From: Scatophagus argus
Lineage: Eukaryota; Chordata; Actinopteri; Scatophagidae
Assembly: GCF_020382885.2 (NCBI RefSeq)
Contig: NC_058494.1
Coordinates: 27,352,329-27,416,328, forward strand
DNA length: 64,000 bases
Reading direction: 5' to 3'
The translations under genes were made by a program, and so were the position numbers. Under the pieces are notes generated by a model. It was not told where the DNA came from, ran no database searches, and worked only from the letters and a program-made list of their open reading frames with translations. This document shows positions 1 to 11,845 of the stretch, piece by piece (the stretch's first letter is position 1; the number at the start of each line of letters is the position of its first letter).

Positions 1-1740
1 TGGTCTGACTTTCATTCTGAAGCCCCTTCAGAACAAACAACATTTCACAGTTTGCTTCCTGTAGGCCAAACAGTGAAAGATACTTCAAAGACAACATCTT
101 TCATCCTCATCTTCCATCTTTTGCACTGTCTCAGGCTAAATGATACTGAAGGTCTTATAATCTGCACACAGTGATGTGATGTAACACTGTTGATAAAACA
201 CACACTCAAGGCTGAATTATTATTATTATTATTGAAGAAAATTAATCAAGACACTAATTCTAACCTATAACAGAATTTACACACTATATCTGCTGCCTCT
301 TTGTCACATCTATTTATGTCCTTCCAGAAACACTTAAAAAACCATCAGAACCATCACACCATGAAACCCAAACACTCTCTGATATGCATTATGGAGCTAA
401 ATGAAAGCTGTCATTCGATAAACAAGTGAAATAATATAAAAATGTCACAAACAGAGGGCCTGCAGTTGAGTAGCAGATGGGGAAGGTCTTGGCAGGGTTC
501 AGGAGGGGAGAACAGTGGCTGCTGGAAAAATGAAATAAATTTGCACTGCAAAAAAAAAAAAAAAAAAAGCATTTGAAAAACTCACGGATGAGCGGCTAGC
601 TAACTGAGCTAACCAAGCTGGCTAAGCTTGTTAATGTTATAACTCAGTTGCCATTAACCTTGACCTCCCTGACAAGACAAATGAGGTGTCAGCTAGTATC
701 ATGATATTAAAGGCAACATCTCTAAAAACTCTGAAGCTCCAACATCGACACCCTCCAGATGGATCAACAACACTACAGGAAAGGGGAGAAACACGTGGTT
801 TTGATTCTGGGGTGAAATGTCCCTTTAAAAAAGGTGTTTGTGCAGTTCCCTCTCTAGAAAATTCTTCCTCTCTGGCACAGGCAGCACAAACCGTCCCTTG
901 TTCTGCATTTCGACCAAAATCAACTTTTTGAGTCTGCAAGTCATGATGACGAGGTGGACTCGGTTTTACGCTGTGAAAAACAAAACATTTTCTGACAGAG
1001 AGGCAGCACAAGCTCCCTGAAGGACTTTGACCAGGTTTAAAGAAAGGCAAAATTATAATTAAAACAAATGATTAAAAAAAAAAAAGATCTACAAATACTC
1101 CAAATTGTGACATACAGAAATCAACTTGTGCTTTTCAGTTTTCTGTCTCAGTCAGTCAGTTCAACAACCCCTGGACAGATCACCATCAGTTCTTCAGTTG
1201 ATAATAATGCTCTCAAGAGGAAGAATCATGATGAGTTTCATGACCACCATGTACACAAAAAAGGGAGAAATTAAATACTCAAAGAACAAATTTAATCCAT
1301 TAATACAACACGAATAGACCAACAGGTGGAGTCTGGACCCACTTCAGTGATTGAGAATCTCCTTTTGACAGCATCATATGGTTATATGTATTCCCAGACG
1401 CCTATTTGATTAAAACCATAGAATCGATGAATAATTTCATCACAGCAATTTACTAACACTTAACTTTAGAACATTACTTAAAAAGGGCATAAAAATGTTC
1501 CTTCCTTCTGACTGTATTCACTGCAGCAACCCCTTGTCTCCTAAAACAGAAAAAGAGGAACAGCCAAACAGAAACTTATGAAATACATGACATTATGATA
1601 TTAACACAATGACTCATGTTCTGATCGGGCTACTTTGACCTCTCAAGGTCTGGAGGAAGAAGGGTGGGAGCAGGGTGTCTATGGTCTGCAATGCTTAGGT
1701 GGTAACAAATGATTTTTCATTTGCATCAGATGAGGGTCTT
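1..1740. other. Non-coding start of duplicon copy 1
   Basis: No gene is seen. The stretch holds a poly(A) run near 549-568, inside about 155 bp that copy 2 lacks at about 29275, and a phrase near 815-830 (GTGAAATGTCCCTTT) that recurs in other non-coding parts of the window. Short open frames here are antisense or repeat noise. The first 100 bases match the DNA just downstream of the poly(A) signal of the gene at 26540, so another SNAD-type gene may end just left of the window. Confidence 0.5.
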
Positions 1741-1749
1741 GTCTCTGTA

Positions 1750-2535
1750 CCCATATTGGTAGACCTCCATACATTTTCACTGTTACGCAGATGACATGCA
1801 ATTGTATTTATGAAACCAATCAGCTAACTTCGGGTATGCCTTAAACACATAAAAACTTGGATGACTTGCAATTTTCTCCTTTGATTCAGACAAAACTGAA
1901 CTTATTATGTTGGGCCCTAAACACCTTAGAAACAAATTATTTAGTGCTATAGCTACCTTGGATGGCATTACCTTGGTGTCTAGCCTCACCGTAAGAAATC
2001 TGGGAGTTATTTTTGATCAGGATGTGTCCTTTAACTCACACATAACTCAAATTTCAGGGACTGCCTTTTTTCACCTTTGCCACATTGCAAAACATTAGGC
2101 ACATTGTGTCCAAAAAAACTAGTCCATGCATGTATTACCTCCAGGCTGGACTACTGCAACTCCCTGTTATCAGGCTGCCCCAATATTTCCTAAAGACTCT
2201 CCACCTAATCCAGAGTGCTGCTGCACATGTACTGACCAAAACTCATATGAGAAAGCATATTTCTCCTGTACTGACTTCTCTACACTGGCTGACTGTAAAA
2301 TTCAGAAAAAAACTTGAAATTACTCCTCCTCACATACAAAGCCCTAAATGGTCAATTAACATTTTATCTCAAAGAACTGATAGTACTCATCTTCCTATGG
2401 AACCATCTTCTGGTGGTTCCATGGAAGATGGGAACCCCCACTCTTCCCAAAAAAAGGTTTTATCAAGTGCTTTCTCATGGGGGATTTTTTTGGGTCTTCC
2501 TAAAAATCACATTAAAGAGTTTGGTCTAAACCAGC
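1750..2535 (+). mobile_element. L2-like non-LTR retrotransposon fragment (RT C-terminal part)
   Basis: Around 1770 the plus strand reads HFHCYADD followed by QLYL, the catalytic YADD box of a LINE reverse transcriptase. It then runs through frames giving LGPKHLRNKLFSAI, TVRNLGVIFDQDVSFNSH and ISPVLTSLHWL, the usual RT C-terminal region of L2/Rex1-like fish LINEs. Stops and frameshifts break it throughout. The same fragment is at 30833-31700 in duplicon copy 2, so insertion came before the duplication. Clade assignment is from memory of family motifs. Confidence 0.75.
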
Positions 2536-3179
2536 TCTAATTGGATTGTTGATGGCAGGGATGATTGATTGCCAGAACCCAAGGTTGCACCACAGAATAC
2601 TGATAAAATACAACCACATGATTAATGTTTTTCTCTTCACCTGTCAGTGGTGTTAATGTTGTGACTGATCACAGTCTGATCAGTGTGCGTCTTCTGCTGA
2701 ACTGGATGAAGAGGCAAGATGAAAACAGGAAGATTTCAGTGTTGCAGTAAATCTTCTAGTCATCCACTGAGCAGAAGTCTTCATCTTATCTTCATCTCTT
2801 CATGACTAAGCTGTAAGAGGCTGTTACAACTCACAGCTCACAGTGGGATTGCTGCTGCAGTTTGTTGTCAATAAGCTTTTTGTTTGTTGGCTGTTGTACA
2901 ATGGAGCATTTAAGAGTATTTAATCAGTGAATGACTTCACCGATTAATCAGAATGGCTGCTGATTAACTTTCAGTCTATCATGTAATCTTTTCAGTCGAG
3001 TGGAGCAGCTTTTTTGGAAAGTTAAGTCTATAAAATGTCAGAAAATTGTTACCTTTCTCATCCTAAATCTTTTCAGACACTGCATGTGGTTTAATTTGCT
3101 TTCTGTGGCAATCTAATGGCAGATTTACTTCCTGTACCACAAAGCCTGTACTACCCCGTAACAATCTGACATGTTAAGC

Positions 3180-3570
3180 TTTTTTATCTAAAGACTCTCC
3201 AGCTAATCCAGAAGGCTGCTGCAGGTGTTCTCACATGGACTCATATCAAAGATCGTATTCCTCCCATACTGGCTTCTATATACTGGCTACCTGTAAAATC
3301 CAGGATAAGTTTTAAAATTCTCCATCTCACAAACAAAGCTGTTAATGGTCAGGCACCATCATATCTCAAAGAGCTCATAGTAGCGTCACATACGGGGATA
3401 CAGGGTTATTGGTGGTTCCTAGAATCTCCAAAGCAGAATGGGAACCAGAGCCTTGAAGCTCTGCTCCTGCGGACCCATCTTCTGGTTTTGGTCTAGGAGG
3501 CTCTACGTTTAAGAGTAGACTTAAAACTTTCCTCTTTGATAGAGCTTATAGTTAGGGCTGGCTTTGGCTG
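3180..3570 (+). mobile_element. Second L2-like LINE fragment
   Basis: The stretch repeats the LINE C-terminal wording (leucine-rich start, IQKAAAGVL-like, ILASIYWLPVKSR-like) with several stops. It resembles 2180-2400 but is clearly diverged, so it is a separate insertion. Duplicon copy 2 lacks it: 32286 onward is unrelated there. Confidence 0.6.
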
Positions 3571-3678
3571 GCCCTGGTTATGCTGCTATAGGCTTAGACT
3601 GCCGGGGGATCTCCCACCATGCACTGAGCTTCTCTCTCCTCCTCTAACTCTCCTTCTGAACACATTGATGTCCCATTA

Positions 3679-5480
3679 ATGCTTAGGCTAAAAACAAACC
3701 CTAGTCAGCTGGCTCTCCCGTCCATCACACTCACCAGTGCGCGAGCTCTGGAAAACAAACTGGACTACGTCCAACTTCAGAGAACCACCCAGTGGGAATG
3801 CAGGAACTGCTGTGTTTTCATTGTCACTGAGACGTGGTTCAGTGACAGAGCAGCAGATGGTGCCATCGAACTAGATGGGTGCAAGAACTCTGTCTTAGTC
3901 TCCACACGTTGTTCTACACCGGTGGAAGTCTTAATTGTCAGATGCAGGCCATTTCATTTGAAAACCTGGCAAGTGGGAGCCATCTCTGCTCTTCAGGACT
4001 GCTTCGAGAGCACTGACTGGATGTTTAGGGAGGCTGCTACCAACTGTGACCACACCAACTTGGATGAATATGCATCATCAGTCACTAGCTATATTAGCAA
4101 GTTCACTGACAACGTCACTCCATTGAGGACCATCACCACACGTGCCAACCAGAAGCCGTGGATGACACTGACACGAGTTCAACAAGAGCCAAACTGTCCC
4201 GGGCCATCAGAGAGGCAATGCGTGCACACGCCCAGAGAATCCACAGCCACTTCAAAGACAGTGGGGATACTCGGCGCCTATGGCGGGGCATCCAAGCCAT
4301 CACCAACCACAGGGTGACCACACCTACCCGTGACAGTGATGTTTTGCTCCCAGATGTGCTGAACGACTTCTGCGCATGGTTTGTGGCATAGAACAACATG
4401 GCATCGAGAAAATCCACTCCTTATCCCAACGACCAGGTGCTACATCTCGCTACAGCCGACGTGTGGAGGGCTCTGCTGGGCGGCTGCTGGGCCAGACAAC
4501 ATTCCTAGAAGAGTGCTCAGGGGATGTGCAGACCAGCTAGTGGATGTTCTCACAGATATCTTTACCATCTCCCTGAGCTGTGCCATCATTCCTACATGCT
4601 TCATGGAAACCACCATCATCATCATGGTGACTGCTTGGGCACCGGAAGCAGTCACCAGTGTCCTGTCCTACCGACCTGTCGTACTCACGCCCACCATCAT
4701 GAAGTGCTTCGAGAGTCATTAGGCACATCAAGGACCAGCTGTCCCCCACCCTGGACTCTCTGCAGTTTGTGTACCATCGCAACCGCTCAGCGGACGACGC
4801 CATTACCACTTTGCTCCTCGTAGCTCTCGCTCACCTGAACAACAAGGACACTTTTGTTCAAATGCTGTCTATAGACTTCTTCAGCATTCAACACCATCAT
4901 CCCTCAGCACCTGGTCGAAAAGCTGAGCCTGCTCGGCCTGAACACCTCCCTCTGCAAATGGATCCTAGACTTTCTAAATGAGAGACCTCAGAAAGTCCGG
5001 ATCAACAGCAACATCTCCAGCACCACCAGTTTGAGAACAGGAGCCCACAAAGTTGTGTGCTGTTCACATTGCTGACTCATGATTGTGAGGCAACGGACAG
5101 CACAAATCACATCATCAAGCCCGCTAATGACACGACTGTGGTGGGTCTCTTCAGCAAGAACAACGAGTCAGCTCACAGAGAGGAGGTTCAACGTCTAACG
5201 GACTGGTGCAAAGTCAACAACTTGTCCTTGAACATCAGCAAGGCCAACGAAGAGCGTGACCACTCTCCGGTGACTACTGATGGCTCCACCGTGGAGATCC
5301 ATGCAAAGCCCTGAGCATTGTGGATGATCCTGCACATCCATCTCACAAACTGTTCACTCTTCTGCTGCCAGGGAAAAGGTACCAAAGCATTCGTACTCTT
5401 ACAACTAGACTGTGAAACAGCTTCATCCCCCAAGCCATAAGACTCAATTGTCAGACGCTGGACTGAGTACACTACACAAC
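3679..5480 (+). mobile_element. Degenerate LINE with endonuclease and RT remnants
   Basis: Open pieces in changing frames give an endonuclease-like part (VFIVTETWFSDRAADGAIEL near 3815), then RT parts ([17 protein letters not shown] near 4669, [19 protein letters not shown] near 4780, [20 protein letters not shown] near 4940, AHREEVQRLTDWCKVNNLSL near 5170). This order is that of a fish jockey/L2-type LINE ORF2. Frameshifts and stops make it non-functional. Copy 2 keeps only a shorter, internally deleted version at 32660-33150. Confidence 0.75.
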
Positions 5481-5858
5481 AACAATTGCTCATTGTCACC
5501 TTATACCTCGTAATGTTTACAACAACTGTTCTACCTGCACTTTATGACTGTCTCAAACAGGTCATAACAGGACCGTGTTCTGGTCGGTGACACACTGAAA
5601 ATGTGTTGTGGAGATGAAACTGTGTCTGATGCCTTTATGTCTTCTTCTTCAATTTAAGTTTAGATTCAAGTTTTCACTCACTTCTATTTCTCAACCAAGA
5701 AGAAAAGACAAATAATGGTGATAGCAAATTATTTCATCCTCTTTTCAACTTGTTGAGTCATACTTCACAACTTCTTCTCATCTTCCACTTGCTTTTTGGA
5801 AGACAAATATGGTTATGATACCAAAGAGAGGGGTTTGGTCATGGTCTGCCTGCTGTAT

Positions 5859-5865
5859 TATAAAA
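5859..5865 (+). promoter_or_regulatory. TATA box of SNAD-type gene A
   Basis: TATAAAA lies in TATTATAAAAAATAT, about 85 bases before a clear splice donor (CAG|GTACAAG). The same box is at 33641-33647 upstream of gene B. Placement relative to the 5' UTR exon supports a core promoter; no transcript start was observed. Confidence 0.5.
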
Positions 5866-5889
5866 AATATCACTTCCCTCTGCACACTG

Positions 5890-5948
5890 ATAAGAAGACA
5901 GGAGGAGTCTTCAGAACATCTGTCGGACATCTGTCTCCACCAGAGCAG
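5890..5948 (+). other. Predicted 5' UTR exon of gene A
   Basis: The stretch follows the TATA box by about 25 bases and ends at CAG|GTACAAG (donor GT at 5949-5950). The matching acceptor is GTGTGCAG directly before the ATG at 6232, giving a 283-bp UTR intron. The start is approximate. Gene B has the same layout, ending at 33730. Confidence 0.45.
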
Positions 5949-6231
5949 GTACAAGCAACCAACGATTGTTCTCACTGTCGGTTAATCTGCTGATGGTTTT
6001 CCTCAGTCTCCAGTTTGGTCTATGAAACTTCTGACAATAGTGAAAACTACCAGACACACTTTCCTAAAGCCTGGTGTTACCTCTCCAGCTTGACTGACAG
6101 TCCGGTGCTTAAAGAAGCAACAAGTCCTCTCATTTGGGAAACTGAGTCGTCAAATGTTTGGCCTTTGTGTATGAAAATAAAGTGGGTCTGTTAAAAGCCT
6201 GTCGTTTTTATTAATCCCGATCTGTGTGCAG

Positions 6232-9200
6232 ATGGCGGGCCTGTGCCGGACGGCGGTGCTGCTGGCCGTCTTCCTGTCTGCTGGAAACAGTTTGGCTGCT
6301 GTGGACGAGAACTGGCTCACAAGCATCGTGAAAGGCCTCAAGAACAAGTGAGTCCTCAAAGACAGCTGATCCTTACTACTACTACTGCTACTGCTGCTCC
6401 TACTGCTACTGCCACTACTACTACTGCCACCGCTGCTACTACAACTAATACTACTGCTGCTGTTGCTGAATTAGTCCTCAAAGACAGCTGCTGCTTCAAG
6501 ATTCAAGAAGCTTTATTGTCACTTCAAACATGATGAAACATGAGGTGGAATGAAATTAGTTTCCCTGGTCTCGGTTAAGCCCAATGACAAATATAAAAAA
6601 ATAACTATAAATATAAAACAGCAGTATTAAACAGAATACTATAAACAATGAAATGACAACAATATATACAACATCTGAGGTAGTGTGCAATGGAGTTGAG
6701 GTGGCGTATTGTGCAAGTCAGTGCAAAGCTATGCAATATTGCATGAGTGAAGGGTGATGTGTGTGTGTTTGTGGGGTGGGGATGGGGTAGCAGTAGGGTG
6801 GCAGCAGGGGCTACAGAGTTCAACAGTCTCACAGCTTCTGAGAAGAAGCTGTTCCTCAGTCTGGTGGTCCTGCTCTTAATGGTCCGCAGCCTCCTGCCTG
6901 AGGGGAGAGGGGCAAACAGTTCACATGAGGGGGTGGGTGGGGTCCTTCATGATGCAGGAGTTGGACAGTGGACAGTGGACAGTAGAAGTAGCAGTACTAC
7001 TGCAGTACTACTGCTACTTCTACCGTCCACTGCTACTACTCCTACTACTATTACTGCTACTACTGCTACTACTTCTACCACTACTACTACAGCTGCTACT
7101 GAATGAGTAAATAAACAATTAAGAAATGTGTATATATACTTTAAAGAATATTAAGTTAAAGAAAGTTGAAGTTTTCCAGTTTACAAGTCAAAAAGAGTGA
7201 GCTGGAGTGTTGATATGACTTACAGTATTCATAAATGCTGTTACTGCAATGTGCTGTTCAACACTTGTTCATGGGCTTCTTGTTGTGAAACATTTGTAGG
7301 AATATGATGTGGAGGCTCTCATACACATTTGACATGAAGACATGATGTGTTACAGTTGTCCTGGTGGATTGTGTTGCTCAATGAGAATATCTGTTCAGTC
7401 AACTGCGACACCTAGTGGTAAAGTTTGGTATACTGCTCCAGGTAGACTTAACATCAAATCCTACTTACTGTCAGTAAGCAGTAATTAGGAGGTTACTGAG
7501 GTAAAACTGTTAGTTAATGTCCAAGCACTTGCACGTGGCATTTAAAAGTGATTTGCTAATGAGCTAATATGTTACTAATATGCATGCTAACATGCTGCTA
7601 GGTAATGGTTATGTTTTCACTGTGTTCACAGTATTCATGTATTTATCAAGTGTTTTTGTATGTCGAGTTCCTTATGGTTTCTGTAAGGCTTGATTTAGTG
7701 TGACGATTGAGTCTTTGCAAAAATTAACTTTCACATCCATCACTAACCTCACAAAATGGTCCACTTCAGACTATAAGGGCCCAGTTCATCAATGGTAACT
7801 CAAACTTGGTGTGCAGTCGTTATCCTTGTCACTGAAATTCTTCTCTTATAAGCTGTTCCAGCACAGGACCTTTAAAACTGTTTTTGTTTATTCATAATAA
7901 TTCTGAATTTATCAGCAGTTTCACAATTCTCAAACTTTATCTGTACAATCATCAACAGTATATACCTTATACCAAGATACTCATTAAAAATGTTTTCCTT
8001 TGGCAGATATGCACTTGGTGACTCCTTCAGTCTGGCTGTGAACCTCCCACTGAACCAAGACCCTAATAACCTAAAGCAAGTTCTTCTTCATGACCCAGCA
8101 AACAAAGTGAAGGAAACTGTCTCGGGTGGCGGAGTGTACCAGGGCGCCAGAGTGGTGGCAGCAGCACAATCAATGGCTGTGGCACGTGTTCTCGAAAACT
8201 TACAAACCCTGATGACAAGCTGTCGGGGTAATTTCCTCATCATCTACTCTAAAGAATCCCCATATGATCCCACAGGCACAACCAAGGCAAATGACAGCTG
8301 TATCACCAACAACAAGATTAACACCATCACGAAGAACTGGTCTAGTTATGCATTTGTGTTTTCTAAAGTAGTCAACGTTTCCAACGCAGACGTGTCTCAA
8401 CTGGCTGAATCCTTTAAAAAACTTGGGGTTGCTAAACTTGGCCTTAGCAATATATTCCGCTGTTATAAGCCTGGAGCTGACCCTTTTCAGTGCACCTGCT
8501 GTTCCTCAGGTGGAGAGGTTACATCATCATGCCTCATAAACAATGCCCCCTCAACACAAGAAAAGGTCATAGGCAAAAATGTAGTAACAGTCCCACCAAT
8601 AGACAGAGTCAAACCAATAGCACCAGGTAAAAAAACAGGCACACACCTACTTCAAAATATAATCACAGACATAGGTGGATCAATAGCAGATCACGTAGGA
8701 GAGGGGAAACCCAGACGACTGAGTAGGTGCAAAGGACAGGAAAGTCATAGACTTCTACACTGCAAGGTTAGAAGAGCTGTCTGGGTTAGAAGGCAATGCA
8801 GGCGTAGATGGATCTGCAAGGGCAGAAGAGGAGGCTGGCATGCAAGAGGTGGGTGGGTTAGAAGACAATGCAGGTGTAGATGGATCTGCAAGGGTAGAAG
8901 AGATGGTTGGCATGGAAGAGGTGGCTGGGATATAGGAGGTGGCTGGTGTGGAAGACGTGGCTGGGTTAGAAGAGTATGCAGGCATAGATGGATCTGCAAG
9001 GGTAGAAGAGGCGGCTGGGTGAGCAGATTCAGCTGGCATGGGAGGGGTGGCTGGCGTGGGAGAGGTGGATGGCGTGGAAGAGCTGGCTGGGTTGGAAGAC
9101 AGTGCAGGCGTAGATGGATCTGCAAGGGTAGAAGAGGCAGCTGGCGTGGAAGCGGTGGCTGGGTTAGAAGAGGTGGCTGGCGTGGGAGAGGTGGATGGCG

Positions 9201-11475
9201 TGGAAGACGTGGCTGGGCTAGAAGACAATGCAGGCGTAGATGGATCTGCAAGGGTAGAAGAGGCGGCTGGGTGAGCAGAGGCAGCTGGCGTGGAAGAGGT
9301 GGCTGGCGTGGGAGAGGTGGATGGCGTGGGAGACGTGGCTGGGTTAGAAGACAATGCAGGCGTAGATGGATCTGCAAGGGTAGAAGAGGTGGCTGGGTGA
9401 GCAGAGGCAGCTGGCGTGGGAGAGGTGGATGGCGTGGAAGACGTGGCTGGGTTAGAAGACAATGCAGGCGTAGATGGATCTGCAAGGGTAGAAGAGGTGG
9501 CTGGCGTAGGAGAGGTGGATGGGTTAGAAGAGGCAGCTGGCGTGGAAGAGGTGGATGGCGTGGAAGGCGTGGCTGGGTTAGAAGACAATGCAGGCGTAGA
9601 TGGATCTGCAAGGGTAGAAGAGGTGGCTGGCATAGGAGAGGTGGATGGGTTAGAAGAGGTGGCTGGCGTGGGAGGGGTGGATGGCGTGGGAGACGTGGCT
9701 GGGTTAGAAGACAATGCAGGCGTAGATGGATCTGCAAGGGTAGAAGAGGTGGCTGGGTGAGCAGAGGCAGCTGGCGTAGAAGAGGTGGCTGGCGTGGGAG
9801 AGGTGGATGGCGTGGAAGACGTGGCTGGGTTAGAAGACAATGCAGGCGTAGATGGATCTGCAAGGGTAGAAGAGGTGGCTGGCATAGGAGAGGTGGATGG
9901 GTTAGAAGAGGTGGCTGGCGTGGGAGGGGTGGATGGCGTGGGAGACGTGGCTGGGTTAGAAGACAATGCAGGCGTAGATGGATCTGCAAGGGTAGAAGAG
10001 GTGGCTGGGTGAGCAGAGGCAGCTGGCGTGGGAGAGGTGGATGGCGTGGAAGACGTGGCTGGGTTAGAAGACAATGCAGGCGTAGATGGATCTGCAAGGG
10101 TAGAAGAGGCGGCTGGGTGAGCAGAGGCAGCTGGCGTGGAAGAGGTGGCTGGCGTGGGAGAGGTGGCTGGGTTAGAAGACAATGCAGGCGTAGATGGATC
10201 TGCAAGGGTAGAAGAGGCGGCTGGGTGAGCAGAGGCAGCTGGCGTGGAAGAGGCAGCTGGCGTGGAAGAGGTGGATGGCGTGGAAGGCGTGGCTGGGCTA
10301 GAAGACAATGCAGGCGTAGATGGATCTGCAAGGGTAGAAGAGGCGGCTGGGTGAGCAGAGGCAGCTGGCGTGGGAGAGGTGGCTGGCGTGGGAGAGGTGG
10401 CTGGGTTAGAAGACAATGCAGGCGTAGATGGATCTGCAAGGGTAGAAGAGGCGGCTGGGTGAGCAGAGGCAGCTGGCGTGGAAGAGGCAGCTGGCGTGGA
10501 AGAGGTGGATGGCGTGGAAGGCGTGGCTGGGCTAGAAGACAATGCAGGCGTAGATGGATCTGCAAGGGTAGAAGAGGCGGCTGGGTGAGCAGAGGCAGCT
10601 GGCGTGGAAGAGGTGGCTGGCGTGGGAGAGGTGGATGGCGTGGAAGACGTGGCTGGATTAGAAGACAATGCAGGCGTAGATGGATCTGCAAGGGTAGAAG
10701 AGGTGGCTGGCGTAGGAGAGGTGGATGGGTTAGAAGAGGTGGCTGGCGTGGGAGACGTGGCTGGGTTAGAAGACAATGCAGGCGTAGATGGATCTGCAAG
10801 GGTAGAAGAGGTGGCTGGCGTAGGAGAGGTGGATGGGTTAGAAGAGGCAGCTGGCGTGGAAGAGGTGGATGGCGTGGAAGACGTGGCTGGGCTAGAAGAC
10901 AATGCAGGCGTAGATGGATCTGCAAGGGTAGAAGAGGTGGCTGGGTGAGCAGAAGCAGCTGGCGTGGGAGAGGTGGATGGGTTAGAAGAGGTGGCTGGCG
11001 TGGGAGGGGTGGATGGCGTGGAAGAAGTGGATGGCGTGGAAGACGTGGCTGGGTTAGAAGACAATGCAGGCGTAGATGGATCTGCAAGGGTAGAAGAGGC
11101 AGCTGGTATGGAAGAGGTGGCTGGCGTGGGAGAGGTGGATGGCGTGGAAGAAGTGGATGGCGTGGAAGACGTGGCTGGGTTAGAAGACAATGCAGGCGTA
11201 GATGGATCTGCAAGGGTAGAAGAGGTGGCTGGGTGAGCAGAAGCAGCTGGCGTGGGAGAGGTGGATGGGGTAGAAGAGGTGGTTGGGTTAGCAGAGGCAG
11301 CTGGCGTGGGAGAGGTGGATGGGGTAGAGGTTGGCGCAGAGGCTGTCATAGAGGCTGGAGCGTAGGCTGGCGTGGAGGAAGTCGTGGTGGCTGGCGTGGA
11401 AGAAGTCGTGGAGGCTGGGGTAGAGGCTGTAGTAGAGGCTGGCGAGGAGGTCGGGGCAGAAGGTCCTTTGGGTGA
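6232..11475 (+). CDS. SNAD-type secreted deaminase-like protein A with giant Arg/Trp/Gly repeat tail
   Basis: Two exons: 6232-6347 (116 nt) and 8007-11475, joined in phase (AA|A), giving 1194 residues. Residues 1-24 form a signal peptide (MAGLCRTAVLLAVFL start). Residues 40 to about 225 align by eye with the SNAD-type domain of the genes at 21593 and 26540 (SLAVNLPLNQ, SYAFVFSKV, IFRCYKPG, CSSGGEV). The zinc and catalytic positions are lost: HAE became MAV (Met95, Val97) and the first Cys of PCxxxC is Tyr125, so deaminase activity is not expected. From about residue 297 the protein is hexapeptide repeats with 21 copies of a QCRRRWICKGRR-type motif, ending GRGRRSFG. The start at 6232 is chosen for the signal peptide and for exon conservation in all four paralogs. 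The exon 2 frame is the only plus frame open throughout. SNAD assignment is an inference from motifs and fish context; the tail has no family I know. Confidence 0.7.
6365..7105 (+). repeat. Interrupted TAC/TGC triplet repeat in gene A intron 1
   Basis: Triplets of the CTA/CTG type run at about 6376-6470 and resume at about 6986-7104. A LINE 3' tail sits between them. Gene B has the same repeat uninterrupted and longer at 34171-34842, so the array is old and the interruption newer. Confidence 0.8.
6493..6960 (-). mobile_element. LINE 3' end inserted in the triplet repeat
   Basis: It begins with the common fish LINE tail (GAAGCTTTATTGTCACTTC). On the minus strand it then carries the usual C-terminal RT wording: the complement of CACAGCTTCTGAGAAGAAGC and CTCCTGCCTGAGGGGAG. 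It is absent from intron 1 of gene B. Confidence 0.65.
7110..8000 (+). other. Remainder of gene A intron 1
   Basis: AT-rich intron sequence with no gene. It ends in a pyrimidine tract and acceptor TTTCCTTTGGCAG at 7994-8006. It is nearly identical to 34850-35600 in copy 2, except that about 7271-7545 is missing or replaced there. Confidence 0.6.
8779..11340 (+). repeat. Coding minisatellite, 18-bp based, 108/126-bp higher-order units
   Basis: The array is built from 18-bp steps encoding hexapeptides ending mostly in W or K. The higher-order unit is three fixed hexamers (xRRQCR, RRWICK, GRRGGW) plus three or four variable ones (WRGRGG/VSRGSW types), giving 36 or 42 residues; one unit has 54. 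I count 21 copies of the two-cysteine segment. Because every step is a multiple of three, two minus-strand frames stay open across most of the array. Copy 2 has only four units (35916-36260). Confidence 0.9.
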
Positions 11476-11845
11476 AATGATTTAAATGAGATAATTTGTG
11501 AGAAGCTGCTAATCTGGGCTGCAGTCCCATGAAAAATTGCTTATTTCCTTTTCTTCCATCAAGGCTCCAGATGAACGTTTTTCATCACTGTCCCACAGCT
11601 GTCCCAAAAAACAATTTTAACCATAGCAAAGTGAAAGTAAACCATCTCAAACTCAAACTGCTGTTTCTTTACTTGGCAGCCATACTTATTGATTAAAAGT
11701 ATTAGCATTCATAGTATTTTACAAGTATTTTTTCAATCTTTCACAAAGATAAAGCTGAGGTATTCTGTCGCCAAATAAAACGTCTGAAATTAACACAATT
11801 ATGATTTAAACATGTAAATACATAGTTTATATACACAATACACAC
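11476..11845 (+). other. Gene A 3' UTR, proximal part
   Basis: Non-coding sequence after the stop, nearly identical to 36427-36795 downstream of gene B. It is probably 3' UTR, since the shared ATTAAA signal lies further on at 13799. The Tc1-like element interrupts it at 11846. Confidence 0.5.

Noticed and set aside
7990-8006. ATG at 7990 as the start of gene A
   Set aside because: The ATG lies in the pyrimidine tract of the intron acceptor. The spliced 116-nt exon gives a signal peptide and is conserved in four genes. The same applies to starts at 22241, 27210 and 35584.
9038-11236. Plus-strand Glu/Val/Gly-rich frames inside the array
   Set aside because: Each is interrupted by TGA where the unit contains GGGTGAGCA; they are shadows of the real frame.
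8745-11349. Minus-strand frames of 822 and 864 codons (Pro/Leu-rich and Ser/Thr/Pro-rich)
   Set aside because: They exist because the repeat step is a multiple of three. They have no splice or start context, and the plus frame is tied to a conserved signal-peptide exon.
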